A stretch of 64,000 nucleotides of DNA, from NCBI RefSeq assembly GCF_003590095.1, contig NC_039489.1:744001-808000 (forward strand), in the 5' to 3' direction. The position numbers and the translations under genes were made by a program. Position 1 is the first letter of the stretch. Each line of letters opens with the position of its first letter. Below are positions 34,911 through 47,724 of this stretch, in pieces. The stretch comes from Trichoplusia ni. Lineage: Eukaryota; Arthropoda; Insecta; Lepidoptera; Noctuidae. Under the pieces are notes generated by a model. That model was not told the origin of the DNA. It was given only the letters and a program-made list of their open reading frames with translations, and searched no databases.

Positions 34911-37089
34911 GTGAGTCCTGTTTGGGGGTCGGCTAAGGGGCTAATAACACTGCCTACTTTTGATTTTTGAGTGACTGTGTGATATTTTTAGTCGTGCATT
35001 CAAATATTTTCGAAACACGTTGTGGAGTGCCCTATTTTTACATGCATGCTATTCATAGTCTGTCCGTAATTACATCTCGAGATGCTGAGTGGCGAGTCTA
35101 TAGCTGTGTAATTAAAACGCTATTCAAACTAGCCTCTCTTGTAATTGCAAATACCAGATAGGTATATATAGTTTTGACGATTCTATTTTCAATGCCACAG
35201 GTGTTATGGTTAATCCGTTTGCGTATCATAAACTCATATTCTATACTTAAATTTTATTAATCAATTTATATACCAAAATAATACATATTCAAACGACTTG
35301 CCTTTGAATAGATCCATTAATAAATGAATATTCTATTATAATGCACGACTGAAGATTTTAAGATTTTGACACGTTTTTTGAGTGATTTTAATTACACTTA
35401 GCACAAATTGAGCACAGCCACGGTTTTGGTTAGTTATCGACGCACAAAAAATAAGCACACCTAACATATCAATATCTACAATAACTTTAATTTGAGTAAT
35501 TTTTAGTTCGTTTTTTGTTATCAATTAAAAGTATAAACCTGAGGGTCTACCACCACGTTTTAAAGTAGATAATATTGTTGAAGTTGTGGAATCGTAACTC
35601 TGGTCTAGAAAATATATCTTAAGAAGGTTACAGTACAAATTAACAGAACAATTAGAAGATTTTATAAAGATTGTTTTTTATTATTTTTTGAAAGATAATA
35701 TTTTTATTGAACTGAACTAAGAACATGATTTCTCTTGATTATTCCGTGTTTCTAACTAAATTCAATTTATGTTTTCTGGAAATTGCTTGTAGCGGTAGAC
35801 TACGTAGCGTAGAGTTGCATTGGAATTTTGGAAGTGTGCCTTGGCCTACTAGAAAGTGTTCATGAAGACGACCCTTTTTCTCCGGAAACTCATCAAAGAT
35901 TGGGTTGAATGGAAGGAATTGTCTGACATTTACTGACTAAACAGACCCATGTTATTTTGCCCTTTGTGTACTGCAGCCACGGTAACCCTTTCGGACAATT
36001 CTGCTTGATCGTTAATAGACTACCAGGTTTTAGGCCTTTCACTTGGATTTACAAACCCTTGCACCTCAGGTGAGTCGATTTCTTAGCGATGTTTCGTAAT
36101 CAAGACATTTTCCTGCCAACTTTTCGGCAGAATATTGCGGGTGTATTTTAATACTTCAATAGAAGAAAAAAAACATTTTCTCCGCAAAATGTTCAAAGTT
36201 CACGTACCCATCCTTTGTTTAGGCGAACGTTTTATAAAACATAAATCTTGAACAGCTGTTGCTGAAACAAAAAGCAAGCGACGTGTATTATCAGAGATGT
36301 CCCTTTTGTTTCGTTCATAGATAAAGTATCCATTTTTAGAAAAGCAAAATTTGTAAGTAACATTATTTTACAAATGTGCTGCCGTGTGTTAGATGGTACA
36401 TAGAGTTTTATGTAAACTGTTTCGAAGAGACATAGATCAATTCACATTAATGATATGTGGGAATAATAAATAATGGTGGTTGCGGCAATATGAATTCGAT
36501 GATGTCAAAAAAATTGACTAGTCATTATACCTTTCTTGCCGATTTTTCCGCACAACCAGAATCATTTAACATTTTGGTGAGGCAGGAACAAGGCCTATTT
36601 TGCAAATAAAAACTATTAGATTTTGACACGGGGAAAATTTTGATTTTTAGTTTTTCTTTTCTCCTTTTTTATATTGAAAAGCAAGCATTACACTAATGTA
36701 AAGGATTTCTTCTTTTATTGTTTACATAAACAATGGTCTCTCGAACCCCCCATTATAATAATTAGTTATTATTACTAGTAATGAACGTCATCGAAAATTC
36801 TCATATATTGAGATTCGTTTCTCTAAAATATAAAACCAACCAAGGAGAGCATTTAAATGTTGGGTAAACTGAGTAAACATTACTAATTATCAAAGGCTTA
36901 ACGCTCTAAAAGCCTTAAATCTCAAACGTTATGAAACGGGACGTTATTTTCCCGATACCCAAATATTTTTACAGTGACCGTTAAGCTCGACATCTGTAAA
37001 CAGAAAATTCTGAAAACTGTAATGAAAGGTATTTTCGATCGTTTTAGGATTAGCTTCAGATAGTAGGTTTTTCTAAATCTATATCTATA

Positions 37090-37355
37090 TCTATACTAAT
37101 ATATAAAGCTGAAGAGTTTGTTTGTTTGTTTGTTTGAACGCGCTAATCTCAGGAACTACTGGTCCAAATTGAAAAATTCTTTTTGTGTTGAATAGACCAT
37201 TCATCGAGGAAGGCTTTAGGCTATAAACCATCACGCTGCGACTAATAGGAGCGAAGATACAATGGAAAATGTGAAAAAAACAGGGCAGGTAGGCAGATAA
37301 AAATCATAACTTATATCTTCTACCCACGTGGACGAAGTCGCGGGCAACAGCTAGT
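37090..37355 (+). mobile_element. Helitron-like element, family 1
   Basis: It starts TCTATACTAATATATAAAGC (preceded by extra TATATC units) and ends GTCGCGGGCAACAGCTAGT. It has four GTTT units in the 5' landmark and is well preserved relative to other copies. Confidence 0.68.
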
Positions 37356-37555
37356 ATCAACATATGCAGTTAGTTGCTTACGCAGATATTTTGTGAGGTA
37401 GGATAAGAAAAATATACTTTCATAAAATAAATATGGATGGCTCTTTAGAAGGTCAGAGTATGTTGTGCTATGGTTCATATTTCTGGCAGACATGGTTACC
37501 TATGGGTGGACTTGGGAAAACGTGTATAAAAGCAATCAACGTAATTCTAATTTCG

Positions 37556-37742
37556 CAAACACGGATAGCCGAGTAGTAGAGGACACCTCGCCAAACTGAC
37601 AAGTCGTAGGTTAGATAACCGCGCAGAACAAGCATTTGTGTAATTGACGAATGTTTGTCCTGAGTCTGGGTGTCTTTGTGCACGTGACTTGAATGTTTCT
37701 GAAACATCTTGCTACATGAGGATTAACGTCCTTAGTAAGGGA
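37556..37742 (+). mobile_element. tRNA-derived SINE, family B (fullest copy)
   Basis: The head AACACGGATAGCCGAGTAGT carries an A-box-like GATAGCCGAGTAG, with a degenerate B box GTAGGTTAGATAACC. The body has GTTTGTCCTGAGTCTGGGTG and GACTTGAATGTTTCTGAAAC. The minus-strand frame across it is a shadow. Confidence 0.6.
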
Positions 37743-38858
37743 GTCTTTATTTTAATGTACAAATACGTGACTAATTACTGACTAATACCTACCAGACTGA
37801 TTTAAACCAGGAGGAATCATGACTTGGGGCAGCAGCGACAGTGTCTCAAAAAGGAAATCTTAAATAGGGAACATTATCTCCACTAAACATGCGTACATCA
37901 TACCGACGAAGTTTTATTAAAACACGTTACGGATTTATCCGTAGTCAAACAGCTCTTAATGTAGGTATCAATATTAATATTATGTAAAAGCACAGCATAC
38001 AAATTGGTAGTGTTTTAATTAAAAACGCTTCCATTTTCTGCTGTAATTTCAATATCGATGGGAGATAGAAGAGGGAGGGGAGAGATCGACACGGTTCTAG
38101 TGATAGGGTTGAACTGGTTTAGTTTTCATTGATGAAGTATTTTTGTGTTAAAGTATAATATTCATTTTAGTTATCGTAAGTTTATGGTGACCAATCTAAG
38201 TACATATTTGATTGCTTTTCGTAGAGTTTTGTTATCATACCAAAAATAATAATGCAGATTACTGTATTACGAATATGAAAGGTAATACAGCTAAATCCTA
38301 TTAAGTGTTATTAAATAAAATAACTTCATAATTTCATGGGTAGATTGAGCATAATTTTTCTTTCAAGTCGAATAACCCATAAATGTCTATACAACTACAG
38401 GAAAATTACTTTTAAAAACAAGAATACGACTAAAAAAGACAAGTGTGTTAAATCATGTGTGCGAAATAAATAGGCGGATTGGAATAATTAAATGTTTTTA
38501 TAAATCAACTGAAAAACAGTAACAATATCCAATTTCACTCAACGAAATATCAATAGGTTGGATCATCTCTTTGGATTATCTCTTTGGATTTTCCGGATTA
38601 TTTGACTCAAAGGCAAACCACACCGAGGCAAAGGATCCTTGTAAGTGTGTTGTGAATGTTGCGAGAATCGAAAATGATTCATTGTCCAAGTGGGATGGCC
38701 TTTGACACAAACGGGGAAGCCTGCCAAGTGGAACTCTTCTCGTTGGCAACATTTCTGACATTCCAAATGTTTTTGTGTTTTTGAAGGGACAATATTAATT
38801 TATATCTCTTTTCGTATCGTCACAGAGAGTTTTTGAACGGACGGTATTAATATATTGG

Positions 38859-38867
38859 TATATAAGG
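38859..38867 (+). promoter_or_regulatory. TATA-like box (speculative)
   Basis: TATATAAGG about 170 bp upstream of the signal-peptide-like ATG at 39038. In AT-rich DNA this is weak evidence on its own. Confidence 0.15.
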
Positions 38868-39037
38868 TATGAGAAGAGAACGATCCACAAGATTGTAGAT
38901 GCAGTACTTACTTTGAAAATTTGTAGATTTAGCAGATTCATTATGCGTAATTACTTTTCTGTATTTGTAATAAAACCTTTTGTTTACAATTAACACCCTT
39001 GCTGCCACTTGCATTTAAAGATGCAAAATCTTACAAA

Positions 39038-39083
39038 ATGTTTGGAACACCAATCGCATTACTGTTGCTCCTCTCATTTTCAG
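39038..39083 (+). CDS. Candidate first coding exon with a signal peptide
   Basis: ATG in a good context (ACAAAATG) opens a frame reading MFGTPIALLLLLSFS, a textbook short hydrophobic signal peptide core with small residues at its end. It runs directly into TTTTCAG|GTATAAA, a plausible donor. A TATA-like motif lies about 170 bp upstream. It cannot be the start of the receptor gene, since it lies downstream of exons A-C on the same strand, so it would be a nested or following secreted-protein gene. If unspliced, the frame stops after 44 codons. No second exon was identified, so this could be chance. Confidence 0.22.
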
Positions 39084-39099
39084 GTATAAAATGTACGAC

Positions 39100-42000
39100 G
39101 CGAATTCTTTTATGTCTTGGGTGTTTTCTAGTCGTATTTATGACTGACTTTCGAGCAAGTAGCGCTCGATAATAATATTGAAAATCTTTGCTAAATCTGT
39201 TACCTATAACTATGTATCGTAATTTCTAAGCAAATTTTTGATAGTAGAAACATTTATAATTCATTTTATTGGCATCATCCCAGAAATCTATGATAAATGA
39301 ATAGTGTAGTGATGTACGTCATACATTGCTGACTCTGTATTCTTTTGTTAAATTGTTTAGCTATCACACGCATCGTTAGTTTGAGTAAAATTATTAGAGA
39401 TCTCCTTTAATGTAGCCCTAGTAAATGAGCTATGATTTGCGGTATATTATTTAGCCGCAGAATAAGAGTGATTTAGAACTTACCGAAATCGCTAACTAGC
39501 TTACAAAATGCCTATCTAGGTATATGTACTCTATGTAGCATTATAAGGCTTATACGAAAAAAAGAACAATATTATGACATTGTTTCATTTTATTTTTGTT
39601 GTTATTGACGTAAGAGTTTGTGGTTTGATAAAAAAACTACGTATTTTAAGTGAAATCAGCAATTGCCAAAATAGTGATTTTCCTTGTTAATATAGCAGTC
39701 AAAGACCTTTAACTGTTATTAATATTAAGGGTTTATCCACAATACTACAATTTTAAACCAGTACAAAACTTCAAATTTGAACACATCCCTATTGACATGA
39801 GACGTGACTTGTCAGTTCAATACATTGTATACATGCGATTAGCGTTAGATTTGGCAGAAATCGACTTCTCTACGCGATTTGAGAAAAAATTGAGAGTTTA
39901 GTGTTTCAGAGAAATGGAACGTCTTCTTCAGGTCCAGTAAATATGAGATATTCCTTAGCGATCTCAAAAATATATATTTTTCACACGTTCTGGTACTTCA
40001 GGGACGAGTAATACCTTTTTTTATTATAATGTGCTGGACAGCTACCCGCTATTCAAAACGCCATAGTAGCGCTGGAAGCATTCAAAAACCGGTAGTGAAT
40101 GTCCTTGAATATTTGACAGCAAACGCTGCCGCAATTAGCAGTCTAATTACTTCGCTGTATGCCGACGAAAAGGATAGCCATTTTGTAACGAGTGCTCAGT
40201 CCAGCGTATTAGAATATATACCTTTTTAGTAGTGAACATATTAGCTACGTTTTACACGATGAAGAAGAATTCAACTGTGAGAAATAATACAATTACTAGA
40301 TTGAACAAATTAAACTTCGGTTTATTGCACGTGGAGAAGTACATACAAAAACTTAACTAGTAAGAAGTTTCCATAGATAGTGACATCTTTCTTCCACACC
40401 CGCAATTATATTACTCACAGGCGTGGTGATAGGGCCCATGGTTTCCTCATTATGTTCTTCTTCAGCGTTTTTAAAATCTGTTCATTAATTGTAATACGTA
40501 CTTGAAGTTGAAAAGGCATTGATGCATGGCATGCATATCGGAATTCGGCTCTACAACCATCATCAGTATCACAAGGTCATCCAACCAGGCTAGCACTGCT
40601 AATATTTCATCGTGTAAATTTCAAAAAGTTACCAGAACAAGCATCTAGGAATAGCACATACCAAAATACTGTTTTATAACAGTACTCATAAAAAACAAAA
40701 GCTCCGAAAAGATTAAATGTTTAAATTGTAGAATCGTTTCATTGCAAATAATTCTTTATAAAAATAATTCTTGGAATACATAAAAACTTGCAACAGCAGA
40801 TGGCGCTACTGTTAAAGATATTTTTGAACATCGAATAAATAACAAGTGTTTTAAACGGAATATGCAATATTCGCTTGTTATGTCCGAGGATCAAAATTTC
40901 GACACTCGGTAAGGCCTGATTCGCACGGGAGCTTTTTTAAAGCGCGTTATAAAAGCATTAAAATAGAACAAATGCATTTCCAAGTACTTGTTCATACGAG
41001 TATTCCCTTTAGCGCCCAACGTCCAGCGCTCAAAATGCAACACTACTTGATAAAAAAGTGTCGCGTTTTAAAAACACGGACGTATGAACAAGTACTTGGA
41101 AATGCATTTGTTCTACTTGAACGCTTTTTTAACGCGCGTTAAAAAAGCTCCCGTGTGATCAGGCCTTAACTCCCAAACTTAATTGTCAGTGTCGATAGCA
41201 CCAGATATCGAGTGGGGTTACAACTGACTTTATCATTACAAGGTTTCATTTAATCTGTTTTAAAATTTAAAATTAAATTTGACCCTCTTCCCGGTTTCTG
41301 ATTGACCTGTTTTACAGGATGTGATAAAAAAGACAGCAGGATCTTGAAATAAAAAAGTCTCCCATGTGTATCTTCATTTTGCTCTTTCGATTAAAGTTAA
41401 GGCGTATATTGAAAACCAAAATCAAAAATCTTTTTTTCAAATTAGGCTACAAAGGATTCGATATTTGACAGTACCTAAATTCTCCCAGTCTTCACCACTT
41501 CAAGTGTTCTAACTGCGAAAAAGACACGACGCAACAAACTCCACAACATAGCGCACTGAATTTACAACAAACAACAATTTAGTCATGAATACAGACAGAC
41601 AATTTGTCGACTTCGACTTGTTGTTACCACCGTACATTGATCTTACGAGAACTAACAGTATTTAAACATGTTAATTAGAGTTCAAAGACTATTTGTCTTT
41701 AATTAGAATTTGTACGTTTTAGCGTGATGTTGATTAGTTAGGCCCTCAATATACATTCACAGTACATAATACGCATAAGTTGATAAACAATAAATCGTAT
41801 AGTCAAAATCCGAGAGTATGTATCTTGATAAGGCGATTAAAGTATCTAAGAAAAGATTAAAATCTGACGAAAGATTACCACGAGTCAGCGCTTAATGCTA
41901 AAAGGTAGTAGAGTAAGAGGTAAGATGCTGTTGAAATTCTTAATTGTTCAAATAAAGGCTGAACACCTGAAACACGAAATCCAAAAAAATAAAAGATAAA

Positions 42001-42740
42001 ACTCCTTCACAATTAACAGGCGATTAAAAAATAAACAGATATCACTCAAAGCAAAAATAAATAAACCTTTTTTCGCGTCATCGCAGCGATGTCATTACTG
42101 TTCAATACTATAAACATGTAAATAAGAGTTGCCGTTGCGGGAGTAAGACAGCGCTCTACATTACGCATAGCATCATCCCGCTTCATCAATAGTACGAGTG
42201 CTACAATAAGCATTTGTAGTACAGGTAGAGAAGGGCTCGCGAGGGTAAAAAGGATCTTGCCGTGTCATTAATTAAGGGCTTTATTAGACCCCACTTTGTC
42301 CCTACTGACAGTCATAATTTAGGGACTCGTCTCAATTTTCCTGATAAAACGAGGTGTCGAACCGTTCTGATTCTATTGTTAATATCGTTTGGTATAATTA
42401 GAGTTTTATAGGTACGTACTGGTAAAAGGAATAAGAATTTAATTTTGAATTCACTAATCATGAACATTCGCCCCCAAAGAGGTTGCCTGGTTGGAGGAAT
42501 TACGTTTGGCAATACAATTCGTACACAGTCCAATCAAAAACTAAAAGCTCAATAAACAATAAAAAAAACAAAACACTAAAAATAAAAGCAGTAAACGAAT
42601 TTATAACTTATTAGAATGATCTTTGATAGAATGACGCAATAAAAGGCGAAGAAAGAACACAATACTAGGAAATATGAAAGGGATGGGTGGTCGTAAACCG
42701 TGCGTGAAACAGCGGAAATGGCCGGCTGTAAAACTGGCAG
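39100..42740. other. No supported gene; repeats
   Basis: It includes a long-arm TIR element (40911-41167) and a LINE tail (41413-41530). A frame at 40029-40229 is unrecognised. A further AGATGGCGCTACTG motif lies at about 40799, resembling one in the B-C intron. Confidence 0.45.
40911..41167. mobile_element. 257-bp foldback/TIR element with about 87-bp arms
   Basis: The left arm starts AAGGCCTGATTCGCACGGGA and includes AGAACAAATGCATTTCCAAG and TACTTGTTCATACG; the right arm is its reverse complement with a few mismatches and short indels, ending AGGCCTT. The central part contains TAGCGCCCAACGTCCAGCGC. It has no reading frame. Confidence 0.75.
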
Positions 42741-42747
42741 ACATTCA

Positions 42748-42856
42748 CCTTAGACCTAGGGTAGAGAGCCTACCGCTATGTCTTATAGTAATATTATTGC
42801 AGTTGTGGAAGTGTAACACACTACATGGTGTAGAGCGACGTCTCTCCTTAACAAGA
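42748..42856. mobile_element. Short TIR element with a GTAGAGCGAC core
   Basis: It reads GAGAGCCTACCGCTATGTCT, TGTGGAAGTGTAACACACTA and GTGTAGAGCGACGTCTCTCC. The 96-codon plus-strand frame across this element is not considered a gene. Confidence 0.5.
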
Positions 42857-42964
42857 AACAATTTTGGTAGACTGAAAAATTTCCTATTTTTCAGCTATAG
42901 AAGAAATAGCTTTATAACAAAACTAGCTCTATTCACGTATTTTCTCTGTGACACGACGGCTTAA

Positions 42965-45900
42965 AAAAAAAACTAAAAACTTCGTCAGGTTAACTTTGGT
43001 AGGGATGTGTGTAAGTGTTTCCTATTCATAATGAATCAATAAACAGGTTTCATACATAGTCATCACTTAGTTTGACAAAAAAATGTCGGGTTGATATTAG
43101 TTTAACCAAATCTATTTTAATTGGTAAAAGCAGCCACAAAATTACTGTCTTAAAGATTCTTACTTAATTCTCTTATTCTAATAAAATAAAAAATACGTGG
43201 TAAAAACTTAGAATAGGTCAATTGTGGGATAAGGCGTGCATAGCAAAGTGGGGCAAGAGTGGATTGCTACAACCACATGCTCGTTTCATAGGAAATTATA
43301 TTCATAGAAATAAATACATAAATACTCAAAGAAAAACATTTCATCTCACACTTCATCTTCATAAGATATTTTATCTGTGCCATCTTCAAAGATACCAATA
43401 ATTATCTTTCTCTCCCTTTACAATTGGTACCTTTAACTGTCGAGTTCTTATCTATCAAAGACAAGTATTTCTTTTTGGCGAAAGTCATAAATATATTATT
43501 GGAATATTGATAGTTATCATATTGAATATAATTTTATTCTATTGTAACACGCATCCTGCAAATATTTAATATCGAGCAAAAGCCTCCTTTCAGTTTTCCA
43601 AAATGAATTTCGAACAATGTTCTTTTGTGTCCGCGATCGGACCGTTTAATTTAAATATTAATCAAAGCTGAATAAATTGTTAGTTTTAATCAAGCAAAAC
43701 CCTCTTTTAGTGCACAGTATAGTTGTGGTCGTAGAAAAAATCCAATTACAACTAAGAAAGCTTAAGTGTTAACCTTTAGTGTAGTCTAGTCTGAAGAGGT
43801 TCAGGATCACTATCTACTAAAATCAAATTAACAATACTATGAAAAACATCAATACTGAAAAAATCACTCAAATAAGACCAAAAATATTTTTATGACTTGA
43901 TTTTTTCTAAAATCAGAATCAGTCTTAAACGGTCTCGGTTTAAGTGACCGCTTATATCAATTGATAGGGTGGAGTATTGATAATGACGATTTGTAGAAAC
44001 AGACTAGCGACGAGGCAAATTAAATACAGGATAACCAGTTGAAGTACGCTGCATTAAGCAACCCTTATACCCTAATAATCATTTTCCTAAATAAAGATAA
44101 TTATTTATTACTAGACTTAGTCAAAGAGCTCGATAGCTGATAAACGGATTTTGACATTTATAATAAGCCATTATTGGCCTGACATAGATTCTAATAGGTT
44201 TACAAAACAATAGTCCAGTAGGTATAAAACCTTTTTACGGAGCCGATACAACTGGTTGTGTAAACACAGGTGTCTATCCCTGACCCTCATAATCCGATGG
44301 GCCGGCAATCCGACACGATCGAAGCTATACCGATAGATATTAAATAGTTATCGACCCATCCTTCAACTATTAGAAACCTCTTAATGAAAATCCCAATCAC
44401 TTACTACGAGGAAATTGTTTTTGATAGGATCAAATCCAATTTGGCATACTTCTAAAACGCTTTACAAAAATTTTGCTAACCACCACAAGTTTATGTCAAG
44501 ACCTCCAATGTAAACCATTCAATCTTGATCAGTGACAAATTAAAGCTTGATAAGGGTATATTTTATTTCGAATTAAAAAAATAACCGTTTGTAAACTTTT
44601 CACTTGGAGAATTTTGGACTTACAATGTTTTAAGCACAATATTTGTCATGTCTTATTGTTTTCAGCAGGCAGGTGACAATTTTACATTGGATGAAAATGG
44701 TGATCCTTTCCCAGCCTTTGGGTCACGCGAAATGTCAACAAGACGTCTTACGAGATCTTGATAAAATAAATCTTGATCATAGATTAAATTGATCAGTTTT
44801 TCAGGCGACGCTGGAGCTAAGCCTCGAATATATTAATGACGCGGAAACGATTTCATCTAATAAACGAAGGAAAAGACGATGGATAACATTATTAAGCTTT
44901 AGAACTGGTATGCACAGCTGTAGGTATGATTATTACTACTTTAAGTAAACGACTCTCGCAATAAAAAAAATCTTTTGTCGCGGGGGGTTTCACAAACATT
45001 CAAGCCGGATGCATCAAAACTCAGTCTCGAAACAAGCATCACACAAATAATTCTTAGTAGTATAGTGGATTTAATTGGAGTGTCAATCTATGCCATTTGC
45101 CATCCGTGCTTTTAAGGTTATGAAAGTAATAAATGACTGACTAAATATAAGGAGCAAGGCAGCATAATTTTGCTTTCAATTTTCTCTCGCGTCATAGTTC
45201 AGGCTTGTTCCGAACTATCTCGTTTGTTTATGTTCGGCTCAGATTAGTCTCCCATGGAACACATGCCGAGTTTACTCAGCAAATACATAACGTACGTGAT
45301 GAACCAGTATGTTTCCATCAAAGGAAACTTTTGTCTATAAAATTGCACACGTAATTGGAGGAAAGATTCTTTACAAACACAATTTATTTATTAACACACA
45401 ATTTAGGTCGTGGCATTTTTCAAATTAGTATCCACCATTAAAAATTATGAGGTTCATGTTCATAAACTAGTCGTAAGATCTTTTTTGACAAAAAAAACCG
45501 CTACATTCCTTTATTAACATAGCTAAAATAGAGACCTTCACATATTATAGTTTGAGCTCTACATACTCAGTAGTGTTAAATGTTTCGGCGAAGCAATTTC
45601 TTATGCCGAAAATTGCGGTCTAAGGGATTTCTGAGCTCGTTTAAACCCCACAAAAGCAGAAACAAGGTCTTAAATATCACGTGTGAACTTACTGCCCGGG
45701 GTAACATTTGGAGCAAAGTTATAGCTTAATTATTTTCTATATTGTAGTAGTAATGCTTACTTTACTTACAATATTAAAATGGCTGCCGTAGTTTTTGGCT
45801 TTTTGGAAATACGTAGAAGTTAGGTTTTTGTATTACAGATTCAGCGGTGAACACAGACCGAATACTTGATTCGGTGCAGTTTTGGGTGAGCCATCTATTT

Positions 45901-46079
45901 TTGCTAGGCTCTTTATGCCATTTTTATCTTTTGGATTCCATAACCGAAGGATAAAAGGGAAACCCTATCACTGAGATTCCGCTGTTTATCTGTAACTCTA
46001 TCGATCACCAAGTGAATTGTGATAGTTGGAAAAGTCAAATTTTCACATTTTTTAAATTTTTATTTAAGTATATTACCGA
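42965..46079. other. Gene-poor AT-rich DNA
   Basis: No credible frame of 60 codons or more on either strand. A SINE B fragment lies at 44978-45070 (minus) and a repeat fragment at 45925-46060. Nothing else is recognised in about 3 kb. Confidence 0.5.
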
Positions 46080-46394
46080 TTAGCTGTTGCAACCGCGCTG
46101 CAACCGCGATGCAACTTCGTCCGCGTCGTTAGAAGATATAAGTTAGGAATTTTTGAACGGAAGCCCTCGAAGATGAATATTTTCCTCATTTTTGCCACAT
46201 TTTCCATTGTATCTTCACTCCTATTAGTTGCAGCGTGATGTTATATAGCCTAAAAGATTCCTCGATGAATGGTCTCTTGAACACAAAATAAAATATAAAA
46301 AATAAAAACATTTTTTCAATTTGAACCAGTAGTTCCTGAAATAAGCGCGTTCAAACAAACAAACAAACTCTTCAGCTTTATATATTAGTATAAA
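46080..46394 (-). mobile_element. Helitron-like family 1 with altered terminus
   Basis: The terminal hairpin region is expanded: TAGCTGTTGCAACCGCGCTG is followed by CAACCGCGATGCAACTTCGT, a local duplication of GCAACCGCG. The interior matches the family but has extra A-rich sequence near 46285-46310. Confidence 0.6.
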
Positions 46395-47032
46395 TACAAC
46401 TAGAAGTACTAAAAGTAAAGATCGGAGTTGTTACGGTCATAAATTTGTCGGGTCACAAATAAAGTTTTGGGACTTCGCTCATAGATTTCATAAACTGATT
46501 TTAATATTTTAACGTTTTAATACCCACGTCACTTCTGGTAATATGTCATCGATCAAATTCATAATTGCGTTATTGCGACAAGAAAAGACAAAACATTAAA
46601 ACCTTTTCAGTTCAACCATTTGTACAAGGTAAATCAAGAAGAAGGAACGAATGTAGAACAATAAAGAGCCGATTTGTTGCGAAGGTTTAATTAGAAATTC
46701 CACGAACGGCCTTGAACGGTTGTTCTCACCTATATGAAGTTAAATTTTATTCGTTAATTTAGAGGCAGTTAATTAGACAATGTTAATGTGCATTGGAGTA
46801 AAAAAATTAATGGAAAACTTTATATTTTTTTCGCAGAGGAATGATATTGTTTTCAGATAAATAACGGGGCTTTGAATTGTCATGCCAATACAATAGAGCG
46901 ATCATGACACGTCTTATGGCGGACGTTCATATCATGTAATGGTTTCCTAGCTAACACACGGGTTTGTTGTACCTGGGATATGAACTTACAACCTTGGCAG
47001 TCAAACGAATACACCAAAATATATAACCATAA

Positions 47033-47246
47033 CCTACTAATACAGTTGAGGCGAAAGTTTTGTTACTGGATGAATGGACGTTTGTTTCTCTTTTACGCAA
47101 AAACGAGTGAACCGATTTAGACGAAACTTAGTACTCAGATAGTTTATAACCAAGATTAAGACATCGGACAGATTTTATCCTGATTTTATGTTTCCATGGG
47201 ATAATTTTCGATTTGAAACAGGCGGGCCCGTGAGCAACAGCTAACG
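47033..47246 (+). mobile_element. Helitron-like element, family 2
   Basis: It starts CCTACTAATACAGTTGAGGC, contains ACGAAACTTAGTACTCAGAT and TTTCCATGGGATAATTTTCG, and ends GGCGGGCCCGTGAGCAACAG then CTAAC. Confidence 0.6.
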
Positions 47247-47559
47247 TAATATAATTTTGTATCTTACCCTTTCGGTATGTAGGTTAGATGCTAAATATCA
47301 AACTTGTCTGGCTCCAAAGAATCCTGTATCAGAGATAACGAGCTTTTGATCGCGCGCTGGCTTACTATTGGCAATTTTAAGGTCATTAAGCGGAGGTTAC
47401 TATACAAAGTTTTTCACTGTTAGTCTGATACACAACATGTTATCTAAGAAGAAAATATTTTAGGTAGTTCAGATCTTAAACATTTTTGCTGATGATATGG
47501 GTAATGTACAACTTGGTGCTAAGAATTCAAACCAGTAGTAGTGTAGTTTACGTGCACTT

Positions 47560-47720
47560 GGAGAGGCCTATGTCCAGCAGTGGACTGCGATAGGCTGATG
47601 ATGATGATGAAGCGTTTACGGATCACGCAAATACTTGTAATACGTAGGGTTAGAACCTACGACACCTCACGCGAGTTAGTTTGACGTGTTCAACTATACC
47701 ACTCGGCTATAGATGCAGTC
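47560..47720. repeat. SINE 3' end next to a minus-strand SINE B fragment
   Basis: GGCCTATGTCCAGCAGTGGA and a GATGATGATGATGA tail (47560-47611) are followed by TTTACGGATCACGCAAATAC and GTTAGAACCTACGACACC, the reverse of a tRNA-like head. Confidence 0.5.
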
Positions 47721-47724
47721 AAAT

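Larger units (their letters stand above)
34911..39030. other. Probable intron 3' of exon C; no further receptor exon recognised
   Basis: The downstream exon should complete a codon begun with A. One 94-bp open segment (35976-36069) has good splice-like borders and the right phase but no family resemblance. The region includes a Helitron-like element (37090-37355), a SINE (37556-37742) and the edge of a TIR repeat at about 35541-35600. Minus-strand frames at 38563-38766 overlap each other and show no intact domain. Confidence 0.5.

Noticed and set aside
35976..36069. 94-bp open segment with strong acceptor (TGTACTGCAG) and donor (CAGGTGAGTC), in phase with the end of exons B and C
   Set aside because: The peptide (TVTLSDNSCLIVNRLPGF...) shows no resemblance to the ANF-receptor domain that should follow, and a frame of 31 codons stays open by chance often. 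Kept only as something to test with junction reads.
38563..38766. Two overlapping minus-strand frames with several Cys and His (ECQKC...H) hinting at a zinc finger
   Set aside because: Spacing does not fit a C2H2 or other finger, and neither frame is supported by splice sites. It could be a worn transposon or pseudogene fragment, but I cannot show it.
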